Notes: generated by a model from the letters alone, not told the origin. A DNA stretch of 64,000 nt from Drosophila miranda (GCF_003369915.1 NC_046674.1:6448001-6512000), one strand, 5' to 3'; counted from the first letter of the stretch, positions 23,601 through 35,604 are shown. Translations and numbers: made by a program.

Positions 23601-26600
23601 CTCGCTTTCCCGCTCATTCAATTCAATGTCATCGGCCACAAAGTGCTGGGTTAGCTGCTTAATTCCATTTACGGCACTGAGGCGCACCGTGAATTGTGAA
23701 TTGTGGAGCTGCTTGAAGAGGAAATTGCACAGATGGTCCAGGGTGATTTTACTATTGGCCTTGCAAAACTGAAAGGAGAAAAAGGGTACTGTAGAAGTAC
23801 ATTATAAACGAGCGGGAACGTTTTATACCCGGTACTCATTCAGTATATACATGTTCTAATGTTCTAATTACTGCACTTCGTCTATCCTAGTTTCACCAAA
23901 TGAATTATTTTACTAGAATTAGAATGATCTGGTTCAATTCTTCCCGCTTTTTATTCCGCTATATCTGTCCCTCTCTGTTTCATTTCTCACACCAACACCG
24001 GACGTTGTATCTCGCTCCCCACCGCCCAGAGGCAAACACTCCACGAGGAAGAGTGTGTGAGAGATAGAGAGAATGATTTGATCTTCTGCTATTAGTATAA
24101 TGATCCGATCTGGACCAGATTCGGCAATCTCATGGATATGGTCATTCAATCTGGATTTGGTGTGATAAAACAGGAGTCTGCACACAAAATTTGGTTGCTT
24201 TAGCTCTTGTAGTCTCTGAGACAGACTATTGATGCTGATCAAGACCATATATGTATACTTTATGCGGTTGGAAACGCTTCTTTCTGGGTGTTACACACAT
24301 CCGCATTCACCACAAAACTAATATATCCATTAACTCTTCGAGTACCGGGTATACAAAAAACATTATTTTCTTTATACCGCATAAACGAAACCGTAATCCA
24401 GAAGCTCCAGAGTGGGAGTTAAACGTTCCAGCAACGCCTTGTAGCACGTCTGAATACCGCTCTCCACATTCGTCTCATGCGTTAGATGATAATACGACTT
24501 GAAGAGCACCACATTTACTTCCTTAGCGAACACCGAATCCCATTCGTCTACCATATTCTTGAGAACTTCCGTGGAGCTCTTTTGCTTCTCAGTGCGTATA
24601 AAGCTAATCAGGGCGGCAAACAATTGATAAACGGCCACAATGAATAAGGAAGTCTGCAAAACAGGGATACAAATTTGCCAAAATGAATCTAAATTCAACA
24701 AAAAGATACCAGTAAACGCACCTTTGGATCATTGTAATGTGCCATGGATTTTGAGACAGTCAACACCCAAGAGCTGAGGCCAATGCGTATGGCATCCCAG
24801 TTCCTGATGCTCAGCTCGTAGGGAAAACGATTCAGTACCTGTGTGAGGAGTTTTATAAACTCCACAGTGTTCAGAACAGATTCGTAGGGCTGCTTGAGTA
24901 ATTCCCTGGAAGATAGACGGATTATGTGCATTAGAAGATTAAAACTAAGCAGAGTTTAAATCTCCACTTACACATTGTAATGGAGCAGATCCTTTTGGTT
25001 GGCCTGCTTCTCTCCAACGCTGGTCATGAACTGAACTGCTGACGAAATAATATTCCGATCCGTTTGCTCATTCACCTCACCCTCGAAATTGTTCAAAAGC
25101 AGGCAGTGAAACACGGCTGCCTTCACCCATAAGTTCTCTGGTTCCGTCCGCATTATAGCCGAGCTCAGACCAATGGCCTTCTGGGAGAGCTTGGGCAACA
25201 GATACTGCAATAAAGTGTTTTTTTTATGGACTTCCCCTTGGTTTAATTCAATTTTCTCACCTGAAGTGACATCACGTATGCTTTAAGGGCTCCCTGGGTT
25301 ACCAGCAGCTCAGCCAGATCCTCGTGAAGCAGAATGGTGGCACTTTCCTCGAAGGCCGCGTACTGCGGACAGAAAGTCAGATAGCCCAAGAGACGACAAT
25401 CAATCACACTCGATTGCTGCGCTGCTGCCAGCTCCAGCTGCTGCTTGACTATGCCAACCAATTCGCTGCTGTTCCCCATAAAGCTGTGGACCTTCTCCGA
25501 CAGAAACAGCACCAGCTCCTCGGCCGAGGACTCCAGTTCTGAAACCTCCATCCAACTCTCGGCAGCTCCTGCCACTCGAATGCACTGCAGGAGCTCTGAT
25601 ATCAAGAACTCGCTCCATTTCTTGAGAACATCGGCATTGGGATCACAGTAGTCCTCGGTGAGTTCGTCGTCGGCCTCGTCTGTAACTTGAGGTGGAGGGA
25701 ATTGATACACGAGCTTGTACAGTGTGGAGAAGTTTATCGTGGTTCGCTGCAGTAGGGGCACAATTTCCTCCTTCTCCATGGCGGAACTTTCGAAGGCAAC
25801 GCCTGCACTGACAGATCCTTCCAGGGCCTCCAGAAACACACAATGGTTCTCGAATTTTATAACCTTTTCCGAGCTAGTCAAGGGAGAAGTGAGCAGAGCC
25901 AGAATGGTTTCATCCACGTGGGCCAAACGCTTATCTTCATCCTCTATATTCTCGGTAGAGCAGATCACAAACTTGGCCATTGCCTCGGCCATGCCGTCCA
26001 GGTTGTCGGCCTTCAGTTCGCTGGCGTTGGCCAGATCTTCAACGATTTTTGCACAACTTTTCAGCATGCCGTCGTCGATCTGAATATCCTTGCTGGACAG
26101 AGCATCCTGCCAGCAAGTGGTAATCTCCCACAGCGTGTCCTCCGATAGATAATCTTCCGGACGATGCTCCAAGCTGAACTTGTACAGCTTCAGGAAGATC
26201 TGCTGACGCACATCTAGCGAGGAGTTGTCATTGCCACAAATCACTGGCATAATCTGAGCAATAAAGCTGCCGCAGACTTCCACCATATCATTGGTCAACG
26301 GCTGCTCCAGTGGCCCGCACATGGCCAGCAGTATTTTATCCACAGTCGCAGCATTAATGAGAATATCGCCCGAGTCCGTTTGGAAGAAGCATTTGTGTAG
26401 CAGATTAAGCTTCTCCCGATTGTTGTCCACGACAACTTCTTCTGCGATGCGTGCAATGACAGCACACGTTTCCGGACTGCTGAGCATTTGCCGCACAGCA
26501 GGTTCCGTGCACAGCGGATATGAGAGCAGGCGATGGAGTAGCAGGTTCTGCACGCGATGTTGTGGAAGCTAGAAGTACAGATGGGAGTACATTTAATTGT

Positions 26601-28874
26601 TAATTAACTTGTCAATTTGCTTCGTTGTTGCTTCCCACCTTCAAGAGAGTCTTTTCAATGTACTCAAAGCGCTGTTCCGCCGACAGCAGTGGCAGAATCT
26701 CGAACACGATCTCCACCACAGACTCGCTGGCCTCGTCGTTCAAGTGTCCAAGCAGGGCCACAAATTTATCCAAAGTCTCGCTTAGTTCTGTCAAGTCTGT
26801 GAGGCTCTTGTAGAACTGGGCATCGGAGAACATTTTGGTGAGGGTGCGAACTTGTTCGACGTAACGCGAGGAAGAGTCACCGATGGCACTGGCCTTGTCC
26901 AGGCAAATCCTCACTAGCTTCACAACCAATTGCTTGAGCTCTTTCTGTATGAACGCCGCCGACTCTTGGGCTCTTTTAACTGGCGTGGATGGCGACTCCT
27001 TTGGAATCTTTTCACCATCCTCTACCGCAAACTTGACGCTCGGCGACTCCAGGCTGGGATTGGCCATATGCAGGTCCTGCACCAGAAGCAAGACATGGGA
27101 AAGCAGCTGCTCCTCCACCTGCTCGGCAGCCAAGTCTTGGGTGACCAGCTCAAAGATGCGTGTCCAGAACTGGTTCAGCAATTTGGCATACAAAGCACCA
27201 TGGTCCAGGCCGTTGTTGATCTGGCGATCCCAGAAGGCGACCAGGGCAGAGCTATGCTGGAAAAAGTTCTTCACATGCGCACTCTCGCTCTTCAGCAGCC
27301 ATCCAATGGGCTCCAGCAGATTTCTTTGAAGCAGCCCACACACGAATTCGTCCACCTTCGCATCACGCTCTTTGCTGTTGTTGATCTGCTGAAGAAGGAA
27401 GCGCAGGCACTCGAAGTACGAATTGTGGATAGCAGTGCAATCAGATTTGGACAGCGGTGGATCAAACTTCTCTGTGATGGCCAGCTTCATGTCGTCGAAG
27501 AAGCGCTGATAAAACTCGTAGATATCCACATCCTGGAGACTGCCTGGTGTAATCTTGGACAGAAAGGGTAGCAGATTCGGGCAGATGGCCTGGGCATTGC
27601 GATTGAAGGCATTGCGCAGCAGAGACGACAGCTTGGGCAGCAGAGCCTTGCGAATGTTCAGCGGCACATACCTGAAGAGCAGTCGAAACGGATTAGACTC
27701 TGTTGGAATCGATTGAAAGGTACTATCTTACCAATCTTCATAGTTGCTTTGCAGCAGCAAGACGCATCCCCAGATGTGGGGAGCCACAACTGGATCGGCT
27801 TCGTCTATAAACTGAAAGCTCAGTGTAATCACTTGCGTCTTTTGAGGAGTAATCACGTCCAAAAGGGCCACCGACTGCAGCACATGATAGATACATTCAA
27901 ACCAGGCCGCTCTAGAGGATTTTGAATGGTTTTTGATGACTTACAATTAACATAAAAATGATTTACATACTTGATAGGGGGAACCTTGTGCTTCGCATAG
28001 CTCCAGAACTTCTGATGAGCCACCAGAGAGGCGAAACCCTCCTTTACTTGGCTGAGATCCTCTGTGAGTGCAGTTTGCTCCATAAAGAAGGAGAGAAGTT
28101 TCAGGCTGCAGATCATAACGCGCTGGTACTTTTGTTCCGCCTCCTCGGGGGTAAGGTTCTTCCCCAGCGATAGAGTGGCTGGCGTGTGGAAGGTTAGGTT
28201 GCGTGTGGCATACTCCAGGATCTCCGTTTGACAATGCAGGCACACCTCCTTGGTGCGATTGGCGTTGCCGGCAAAGGTGTCGCGGAATGATTGGCTGGCA
28301 ATGCTGGCCGCCGGGGCATAGGTGTCAAATCGACTGGCCACCCATACGGGCACCAACAGCTTCAGATACGGAGCCATGGCTCGCTTGCACTTTGACATGA
28401 GCAGCTGCAGCACCGTCTGGCAGAGCTCCCGCACATTGTGCTCCGGGTCGCTGGCCAGATTGTGGTAGTATTTCGGCCACAGCGGCAGAATGTTCTTTAG
28501 GGTGTCGAGGTCCGACACCTCAATGAATTCCTGAATCTCCTGCAAAGCCTTCTTCTTGGTCATGGGATCCTTTTTGGACAGTTTGCGTAATATAATTTGG
28601 GTCTGTGGGCTAATATTGGCATCGAAGCTATCTGGCATTTGCTCTGCATTGGCGAAGCCCGGAGCGAAGGGCACCAGACCTCCGCCATCAGCCTGCGCCG
28701 AGAAACCCACGAATATGGGTGTGTTGCTGCCAAGCAGCTCGGCCGTCCGACTGCTGCTCGATGGCTATCGTCGGAGAGGTGAGGCATGTTATATTTTTGA
28801 TATTATATATTAATACTGCGTCTTACTTTGGCATTGTTTTTGGTGCGCGGCGCTTGTTTGGTCTTTCCACCCAT
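20646..28874 (-). CDS. Ltn1: Listerin E3 ubiquitin ligase
   Basis: Ribosome quality control ligase that ubiquitinates nascent chains stuck on 60S subunits. Fourteen exons: 28874-28827, 28764-27971, 27911-27732, 27671-26639, 26568-25261, 25204-24972, 24905-24722, 24653-24378, 23768-23334, 23257-23146, 21691-21480, 21197-21006, 20938-20771 and 20705-20646. They join in frame to 1744 residues, close to the human (~1766) protein. The N-terminus ([16 protein letters not shown], then [12 protein letters not shown]) is typical. The middle is HEAT/ARM-like helices. The C-terminus has the RWD-like region ([20 protein letters not shown]) and a variant RING ([21 protein letters not shown]) ending six residues before the stop. 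The start faces NOL11 across a ~510-base divergent promoter. Three introns hold other elements: a 33-codon ORF, a 396-residue gene and a DINE-1-like repeat. Confidence 0.96.
21319..21420 (+). CDS. Candidate 33-residue single-pass membrane micropeptide inside a Ltn1 intron
   Basis: This small ORF lies in the Ltn1 intron between exons 11 and 12, on the opposite strand. The peptide begins MIPLEIFRS, continues with a strongly hydrophobic stretch ([16 protein letters not shown]) long enough to cross a membrane, and ends RMSTDEEV, a basic-then-acidic tail. The start context CCAAGATG has A at -3, acceptable for Drosophila. The layout resembles known single-pass micropeptides such as sarcolamban or OST4, but the sequence matches neither as I remember them. 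A random 33-codon ORF that is exactly one transmembrane helix with polar ends is unusual. Start, stop and hydrophobicity are seen; transcription and translation are not. Confidence 0.5.
   Translation: MIPLEIFRSIVIVLLLISIAVTFLLRMSTDEEV
21869..23126 (+). CDS. Uncharacterised 396-residue protein, nested antisense in a Ltn1 intron
   Basis: Two exons, 21869-22724 and 22792-23126, with GTGAGT and ATGCAG splice signals and continuous frame. I do not recognise the family. The protein is basic and hydrophilic with no signal peptide or membrane segment. Notable parts are a Cys/His cluster ([19 protein letters not shown], about residues 90-108) that might bind metal, a basic Gln/Arg-rich helical region (about 205-240), and an acidic, Tyr/Asp-rich tail ([12 protein letters not shown]). 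The start is the ATG in GGAAAAATGTC, after a long T tract. It sits wholly inside Ltn1 intron 10 on the opposite strand, and its stop is only 20 bases from Ltn1 exon 10. The gene style (nested, short intron, basic) resembles testis-expressed fly genes, but that is inference. Confidence 0.8.
23310..23315 (+). terminator. Poly(A) signal of the nested gene
   Basis: First AATAAA on the plus strand after the nested stop (23126). It lies in the next Ltn1 intron, so the nested 3' untranslated region would run antisense across the whole of Ltn1 exon 10 (23146-23257). Confidence 0.55.
23824..24353. mobile_element. DINE-1/INE-1-like nonautonomous element in Ltn1 intron
   Basis: A 530-base block with exact 14-base inverted ends: TATACCCGGTACTC at 23824-23837 and GAGTACCGGGTATA at 24340-24353. 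Its interior right half (TAGCTCTTGTAGTCTCTGAG, CTATTGATGCTGATCAAG, ATACTTTATGCGGTTGGAAA, CTTCTTTCTGGGTGTTACAC) matches in order the core of the abundant Drosophila dispersed repeat that I know as DINE-1/INE-1 (a nonautonomous Helitron-like family). It carries no coding sequence and is diverged. It sits in Ltn1 intron 8 without touching the splice sites. Family name from memory. Confidence 0.7.
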
Positions 28875-28889
28875 TGCAAAATTTATTAG

Positions 28890-28904
28890 AACAGTGTTGT
28901 GAAA
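28890..28904 (-). promoter_or_regulatory. 15-base shared promoter motif, Ltn1 side
   Basis: TTTCACAACACTGTT on the minus strand, 16 bases before the Ltn1 ATG, in sense orientation to Ltn1. Exact match to the copy at 29295-29309. It loosely resembles the M1BP/Ohler motif 1 core (TCACACTG) with two extra bases. Confidence 0.6.
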
Positions 28905-29294
28905 ATAGCTTTGTTATGTTTATGTTCGATAACACGTGGCACGCCAGTGCTGCACAAATCTTTTGGCCGATAAATTATGCTCGTTTGGCGGTAAATCAGT
29001 AAAGCCAGATATAAAAACCTCATGAGAGCAGCATACAGTGTGAGCGAGAGCAATATACTGCTCAGTTTAGGTTTTCAACCGATTTGGACGCAGTGCATCA
29101 GCAGAAAGCCGATAAATTCGTACTCTGGAATGGTAAGAATCTAGTTGAAAAGTTTTTATATATAGACTTAAAATGGACAAACACAAAACAAACCTATTCA
29201 TATTATCCAGAAAGCAAATTCACATGTTAATGAAATCTAAAAATTTTTATTTTCTGCAGCCCTCTTGTCTCATATTTGGCGTGAAAACGGCTGA

Positions 29295-29309
29295 TTTCAC
29301 AACACTGTT
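29295..29309 (+). promoter_or_regulatory. 15-base shared promoter motif, NOL11 side
   Basis: TTTCACAACACTGTT on the plus strand, 76 bases before the NOL11 ATG, in sense orientation to NOL11 and directly followed by an E-box-like ATCAGCTGT. Confidence 0.6.
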
Positions 29310-29384
29310 GCGCGATCAGCTGTGCCGCCGATAGTTCTTCTTCTATTTAGCCGCACGTGTTGCAGTTGTTTTCAATTTTCAATT

Positions 29385-31588
29385 ATGTCCAAATTTCTAT
29401 CCTATTATAATCTCTTCCCCATACCGGACCCCAAGGAGTTCCTGGGCCTGGCCGCAGATAGAGAAAAGGGCAACGTGGTAACCACCCTGGCACGCAATGT
29501 GGTGGTAGTCCTAAACGTAAGTATCGATAATCAAAATTCAAACCAAAGAAATTGATTTTATTGGAATTGACATGGTTATCCTTGCAGATAAGCACACAAA
29601 AGCAGTTGTTGAGCTGGTCATTGCCGGAGAAACTGTCGGCTAAGGTGATATACGATGCTAGCAGCCAGCACTATGTCGGAGTTTTTGGAAATCATTCGAT
29701 CCGCATTTGGGATGTGGACACTGCCGACGTCTCCAAGTGCAAGAAGCTAAAGGTATTTGGGAACAAGTCCATCCAATCATATATACAACACATTTTATAC
29801 GTTTACAGTTCCAAAAAAGCATTTCCCATTTGGTGGAAACAGAGCAAGAGGCCCTGGTCCTCTATAGCGATGGTGTCTGCCAAACCCTCTCCCAGGCCCT
29901 GGGTTCGCGCAAGGATCAGAAAGAGGATACGGCCGAGCAGCTGGCCCTGGCTGCCAGCAAGACCCTGAGCAAGCCCACTGTGTACACAATGCCGCAGGGC
30001 CAACAGGTGCTCACATATTTCGAAGAAACCAAAGCCACGGGCGTACTTCAACTCATCCGCCTTTCACTGGCCACCTCCAACAGGCGGGAATACACCATTG
30101 AAAGGGAGGCGGTGAGGCTTAGCGGCTATGCAGTTGTTGAAGGCGATACTGCTCCGCAAATGCTGACCATTTGTGAGTAGTACATTATACATTTAGGAAT
30201 CTGTTTTAAGCCGAACATTCCCAGGGTCCGACAAGCGCATCTTCATGCTCAATCTCGCCGAACGCACTTCAGAAAGATCCCCCGGTCAATACGTGTCCGT
30301 GCTGGCTGATCTGAACGTAGAAAAGAAGCTGTCGGTGCACGGCGTCTCGCGCAACTTTGCGGCCATCTATGGCGCCAACTATGGCCAGGAGGGTGCCTCG
30401 CTCCTGGTCTACAACACCCAGTTCAAGGTGGTCAATGCCAAGCAGTACTTCAAGATGTATCTGGACTTCTCCCGCTTGTGGGCACGCGATGAGCACATCC
30501 TCCTGGCCATGGGCCAAAACATAGCTGCCGTTCGGTACCGCATGAGCAGTGAAATACTCGTGGACATGCTGGGCTCCCAGTCAAACGAGACGCAATTGCA
30601 CACAATTGAGCTGGACCACATCAACGAGGAAGACGCTCTAGAATCGGTCATTAAGTTTGCTGGAAACAAGAAGCACCAACAAAGCTATGGTAAAATAAAG
30701 GCCCATCTTAAGCAGGTGCCTCCAGTGGAAATGTCGCTAGCTGATGGCAGACACGTGGCCTACGATCCTCCGCAGTTGTTCGAGCAGGAGATGAGCGAGC
30801 TCATCAAGCAGCATGTCCATGGCGAGCTATTGAACTGCGAAAATGGTCTGGACGGTGTGAGCGTTACCTTGATGACAAACTATTTCGATGAGGGGCCAAA
30901 GAACACGGCGGTGCAGGCCTTGGTGCGGCAGCTGGAGCGGAGCGGAGCCGGCGAGGAGGAGATTATAGAGAAGATGTTGACCTTGTTCATCAAGACCAAC
31001 AATGCAGAGCATGTCCTAATGTGCCTGAGACGTTACAGCAATATATCGGAGAAAATGCTGGTCTGGTCCTTGCGCTACGCTCTGGATAACACACCAAATC
31101 CCACTAGGATCAATGGCCACTCGAAGGGAGAGCCCATGGAAACAGATCAGACCAGCAATGACCAGCTCCTCAATGCAGTGCTGGCCTGCAACTTCGACCC
31201 GAGCGCCATTGAGCCGCATCTGCAGGAGCGTCTGCAGATCACACATGTCCAGCATCTGCTGAATCACCTTTATCTTCTGGCCAGTGAGCCCACCGCCCAA
31301 CTAGAGGAGCGACCCAATCGAGAGGCCTCGCTGGTCCAAACAGAATCCCAAGCCTTACAATGGTTTGGCTCACTCCTCACATCCCACTTTACCGTTCTGA
31401 CCATCTCAAAAGATGAACAGGTGCTGGATATCCTAACCAAATGGTCGGATCTCCTCTCCTTCTACCGGGACAGCTTATGCGATATGGCGGCGCTTCTACC
31501 GCTCCTCACAAAGATTGTGGAGAGGCGCGAGACGCAGTCCATGTATTCCACTGCCTGGTACGGCGTCGAGGAGGTTGTCTTATACTAG
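29385..31588 (+). CDS. NOL11: NOL11-type nucleolar protein (t-UTP/SSU processome)
   Basis: NOL11 is a nucleolar protein needed for pre-rRNA transcription and early 18S processing. Four exons: 29385-29516, 29588-29752, 29809-30172 and 30225-31588. They give 674 residues. The N-terminal half looks like a degenerate WD-repeat propeller, with blade phrases such as NVVVVLNISTQKQLLSWSLP, YVGVFGNHSIRIWDVD and ALVLYSDGVCQTL that line up with human NOL11. The C-terminal half is helical (DEGPKNTAVQALVRQLERSG onward) and ends in a short Tyr/Val-rich tail (AWYGVEEVVLY). No signal peptide. All introns are 52-71 bases. It shares a divergent promoter with Ltn1, another ribosome-related gene. Family assignment is from remembered human sequence and I hold it as likely. 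Confidence 0.82.
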
Positions 31589-31647
31589 GACGCAGGCAGA
31601 GATGCATCATGGTTCTCCCCTAACGTTGTTTCTTAGTGCATAAGCTA

Positions 31648-31653
31648 AATAAA
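31648..31653 (+). terminator. Poly(A) signal of the NOL11 gene
   Basis: AATAAA 60 bases after the stop codon. Confidence 0.75.
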
Positions 31654-32636
31654 TGTAGAATTGACAAGAAATACGATCAACTGGAATTTAATCAAGATTT
31701 GTGTCGGAAGAGAAGGAAAATGTGTAGTCCCAATCGGAGTCCCAGAGAGGTCTTAACGACTGCGATTTGATGTAGATTTAAGCCTGGTTGTGCTATTTAC
31801 CATTACCTTCATTTGTGGTCCCTGAAAACGACATTAACTGACCACAAAACTATCTGCTTACAAGTATCTTCCATTATAAAACTGTACCATCTGCCATCCG
31901 CAGATTAATACGAAAACTTTTCCATCAATCGCTAACGATGCGAGCACATGCGACCGACCGACCGTCCATTGGCCATCACTCCTTGGCCCCCATTTGACCA
32001 GCAGCAGCAGCAGCACAATGACAAAACCACTTGGCTCAAGTCCATCCAGCTCCAGGTACTAGCTGCAGCCTCTTTACCACTTTCTCTGCGCCTTTCTCGA
32101 ATCAATCTCGACTCGACGCGAACCACTTGAGAGCGATGACCAGCCAAATAAAAAGAAAAAAAGAGGAGAAATATAACGAATGAGTTGAGTCGACGCTTTT
32201 AAAAATAGCCCCCTCTCTACGACTGATTCAATTTGGGTGTTTTGATTAGAGCGTGGGCTTTGACTCAGTCTGGGGATAGGTCTGAGGTACTGCTTCTGGT
32301 TCTGAGCATGAATTTGGTAGTGGTTCTGGGCAAGCATCTCTTTATGGCATTAGAATCGCGGCCGCGTCCATTCAAATTACATGCGACTTAAAAGCATCTT
32401 ATTGTGCGTCTTGTGTTCTCTCTATTTCTTTTGATTGTAAGCTGGAGATTTATCGCGTGCTCAAAGGGGAGCTTGAAGGAATTGGTGGAGGAGGGGAGAG
32501 TGGGGAGAAAAACCTGCTTGTAACGTCATAAAATCGAGATAAATTATTTAATTTTCGATTTCCTAAAACCATTAAGCAAAAGGCAGAAGAGCACAGACGC
32601 CTAGCTGCCCCATGACCAAGACCAAGTACCCTACGC

Positions 32637-32665
32637 CAGCCCCAGCCCCAGCCCCAACCCCAACC
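32637..32665. repeat. CCCCAG/CCCCAA hexamer repeat
   Basis: Four to five tandem CCAGCC-type hexamers. Confidence 0.75.
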
Positions 32666-35491
32666 CATGTCCATGGCCGGTCCGAGAGCAAGTTGCCAAG
32701 TCATACCAAGCGACACAATCACAATCTGTTGGCCCTTATATAAAAGGTTCCCTATGTAATACATACGAGCATAGGGAACATACATACAATAATGAAGGTT
32801 TGCTGCTGATGCTGCGCTGCCTCTGTTGACCGCTTGGCTGCTGCTGCATCCATGGCGGAGGCGAAGCAAAGGATATACTAGTAGATACAGATATATACAT
32901 GCATACGCCTACCTGTGCGCAGGTAGCCGCAGCCGCAGCCAGAGCTACAGCCACCACCAGAGCCGCACAAGCGGGCAGGTAAAAGCAAGCAACTCTTTGC
33001 CAGAGCAAACACAGTGCCGCAGATACACGGATACACCAGACCAACAGAGACAGCGACAGCGGCAGCGACAGATACAGATGCGCGTTACTTGTTGCAAACA
33101 AACGTTAAGAGATGGGGTACGGGTACGCCAACTACTCCAACGACACGCTACCCCCATGCTGGGCACTGGGCACAGGCACGGGCACCACCTTCCTCCATCC
33201 AGGCACATTTGGCAGCGTCATGATCATCAGGGCCCAGGGACGGGACGGTACGGTACCCGGGCCGGCCCGTAAAAGCATGCGGTTCGGGATTGTTGCTGGG
33301 TTTCTTTCTGAAGGTCTAAGATGTGGAAAATCACTGGGAAATCATAGCCTCTCATATATCTGAACAATGCATCGGATATATCTGTACTTAAAAATATATA
33401 TTTAAGCCAACATTTATATGGATAGATACTCAAACAAAGAGCAATTCCTATAAGAATATGATACTTTCTCCATCATACGAACAAAGATCGTTTAATATCA
33501 GAGTTCGATCCAAAAGAAATCAATATCGATAGGAGTAAAATAATGAAACATTTCTATGGGTATGATGGATATGATTTTATAGATGGAGGTTATAGGAAGT
33601 ACATATGCATCACTTTTCTATCAAGAGCGCTTAGAGGAAGCATTCCCCTCACAACAAAATCACTGCTTACGAAATCACCTGTGATTTCTGTGGCAATATT
33701 CCAGCCCTGGACGGATTGCAGCTGCCTGTAAGCTGAAACGAGTGACTTGCCACTTGGCTCTTGGCTCTGACTCTCTGGGACTCTTGCATCCTTTGTCCGT
33801 TCCTTTGAAATGTTACTCATTTTGGTTATTTTTTCTTTCGTCACACACAAACAGCAACGAGAAGTACAACATCTATAGAGCTGATCTGTGTATGCATGTT
33901 GGGCCCACTCTTTCTTTTCGTTTTTCTGTTCCTTTTTCTTTTTTGATTTTTTTTTAAACGACAAACCGGCCGGCATTATTTTTAGAATTTTTCAGTCAAA
34001 CTTGTTACCAGGCTGAGGCTGGGGCGAAACTGGCTCTAAAGCAGCAGCCAGCCAGCAAGCAAAAATGCAATGATCTTGTTCTCATTCCAGTGCCTTTTGT
34101 CTCCCCCTTGACACAAACCAAAAGGTAACTTTGTCTCTGCCTCTGCTGCCACTCTCTCTGGGGTGGGGGGGGTATGGGTATCTCTGCATCAGTATCTGTG
34201 TAGTATCTCTGAAGCTGTGTATCTGCATCTGTGTCTGTGCCTGTGTCTGTCTGTGACTCGGCATTGTTACTGTTCTCTGACTTTTTAATGCCCAAAACCC
34301 GACAGCAACGAAACAAAAAAAATTGTATCGATCTTGGCCATTTGCCGGTTGAACTTCGGGCCGAGGCCCCGCCGATCCACCTTTTGTGTTCTGTTCTGTT
34401 CTGTGCTTTGCTGTTCTGCTCTGCTCCGAGCCCGTACGCTTTTGCCCGTCTCTTCCACGCAGCATCATCATGGCCATCCATCCAGCAGCAACAGCACCAT
34501 CCACGATTCACCAGCCACCATCCGCCGATGCCAATGCCGATGCCGGTGCCGAACAGGGGGGTACAGTTTCGCCTCGAACTGAAAAGTTATCATTTTATTC
34601 TCTCTTTTCGGTTGACTGTCGGTTTGGTGGCTTTCTTTGGGGGCTCTGTTTCTGGCTCTGACTCTGGCTCTGCTCTCGACGCTGCTTAATTTATTTTTAT
34701 TTTCATTTCATTAATTTGATTTTTGTTTTTAATTGAACGACGCTTCGTTCTCGTTCTCGTTCTCATTCTGGTTCTGTTTCTTCTCCACCATCCCCGCCAT
34801 CAGATTATTGACTTTTTTGGGTTTTTTTCTACTTCTCCACCTTCGCTTATATGTATGTATACTCCCCATAGCATATCTGTTCTGTATCTGCATCTGTGGA
34901 GGAGATTATTCAAAATGGGAATAGGCAAAAGCCTTTGTTTGAGCCAAAACATGTTTGGTTTAATGAGTTTTTATTAGTTCTGGCTGTGGCTCAATAAAGC
35001 CAATAGAATAGACCCCAAGAGCGGGGCAATATGGTCCAAGCCAGGTCCATTGGCTATGCGTATTGGCTTAGACGGGGGGGTAAATTATTGTCTCCCCAGG
35101 GGCTTGGCTAGTTAGGATAACTGGTTTCCGCTGGCATATGCTTATTACCCCGGCCATTTGGAACTCTCGCGGACAATGGCTCTGGCAGGTCTTTGAATTG
35201 TGAAATGATCTGGAAACCGATAGATAGATAGACAGATAGAGCTCAAAGAGAATGGACCATGGTAACACATTTAACATGGCTTTAAGCTCTTAAGGAACTT
35301 GATTCAACAATAGCATTATCGGTTTGAACTTCCATTCAGTTGCTAAGGGTATATTTTAATGTAAATTCGGTTCGTTCATTATGGATTGTATAAGGGATAT
35401 TTGATTGTGATTATATGCATATGCCAAAGTTTACTTGGGGAGAGGAAAAAGCTTCCACTGTAGGGTTTATACGGGTTTTATAAAGATTTAC

Positions 35492-35604
35492 CCAACCCCA
35501 ATTCATCAATCCTTTTGGTCAGCTCAAGATCATCCAACTTCATCAATAAGCTGTCAGAGAGAAATACGCCCAGAACCTCACACTTTCCCACAATTGCCGC
35601 CACA
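35492..35604 (-). other. Exon-like open segment of unknown identity
   Basis: A 113-base minus-strand segment preceded by TTTGCCTTTCAG and followed by GTAAATC. It is open in one frame, coding roughly VAAIVGKCEVLGVF... to ...LTKRIDELGLG, an amphipathic-looking stretch. No neighbouring exon or known family was found. It may be a chance open segment or an exon of an unseen transcript. Confidence 0.2.

Larger units (their letters stand above)
28875..29384. promoter_or_regulatory. Divergent promoter of Ltn1 and NOL11
   Basis: About 510 bases between two start codons pointing apart. It contains a 15-base sequence mirrored near both genes (28890-28904 and 29295-29309), an E-box-type ATCAGCTGT (29315-29323), and on the plus strand a TATAAAAA (29010-29017) followed by a possible short exon ending in ATG before GTAAGA (29133) and an acceptor TTTCTGCAG (29259). 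This fits a housekeeping bidirectional promoter plus a possible distal NOL11 start. Confidence 0.65.

Noticed and set aside
24251..24502. 83-codon plus-strand ORF
   Set aside because: Spans the end of the DINE-1-like element and antisense of a Ltn1 exon; no independent support.
26930..27571. 213-codon plus-strand ORF
   Set aside because: Antisense of Ltn1 exon 4, which is firmly assigned by in-frame splicing.
33494..33503. tRNA B-box-like AGTTCGATCC
   Set aside because: No A box or cloverleaf can be formed around it.
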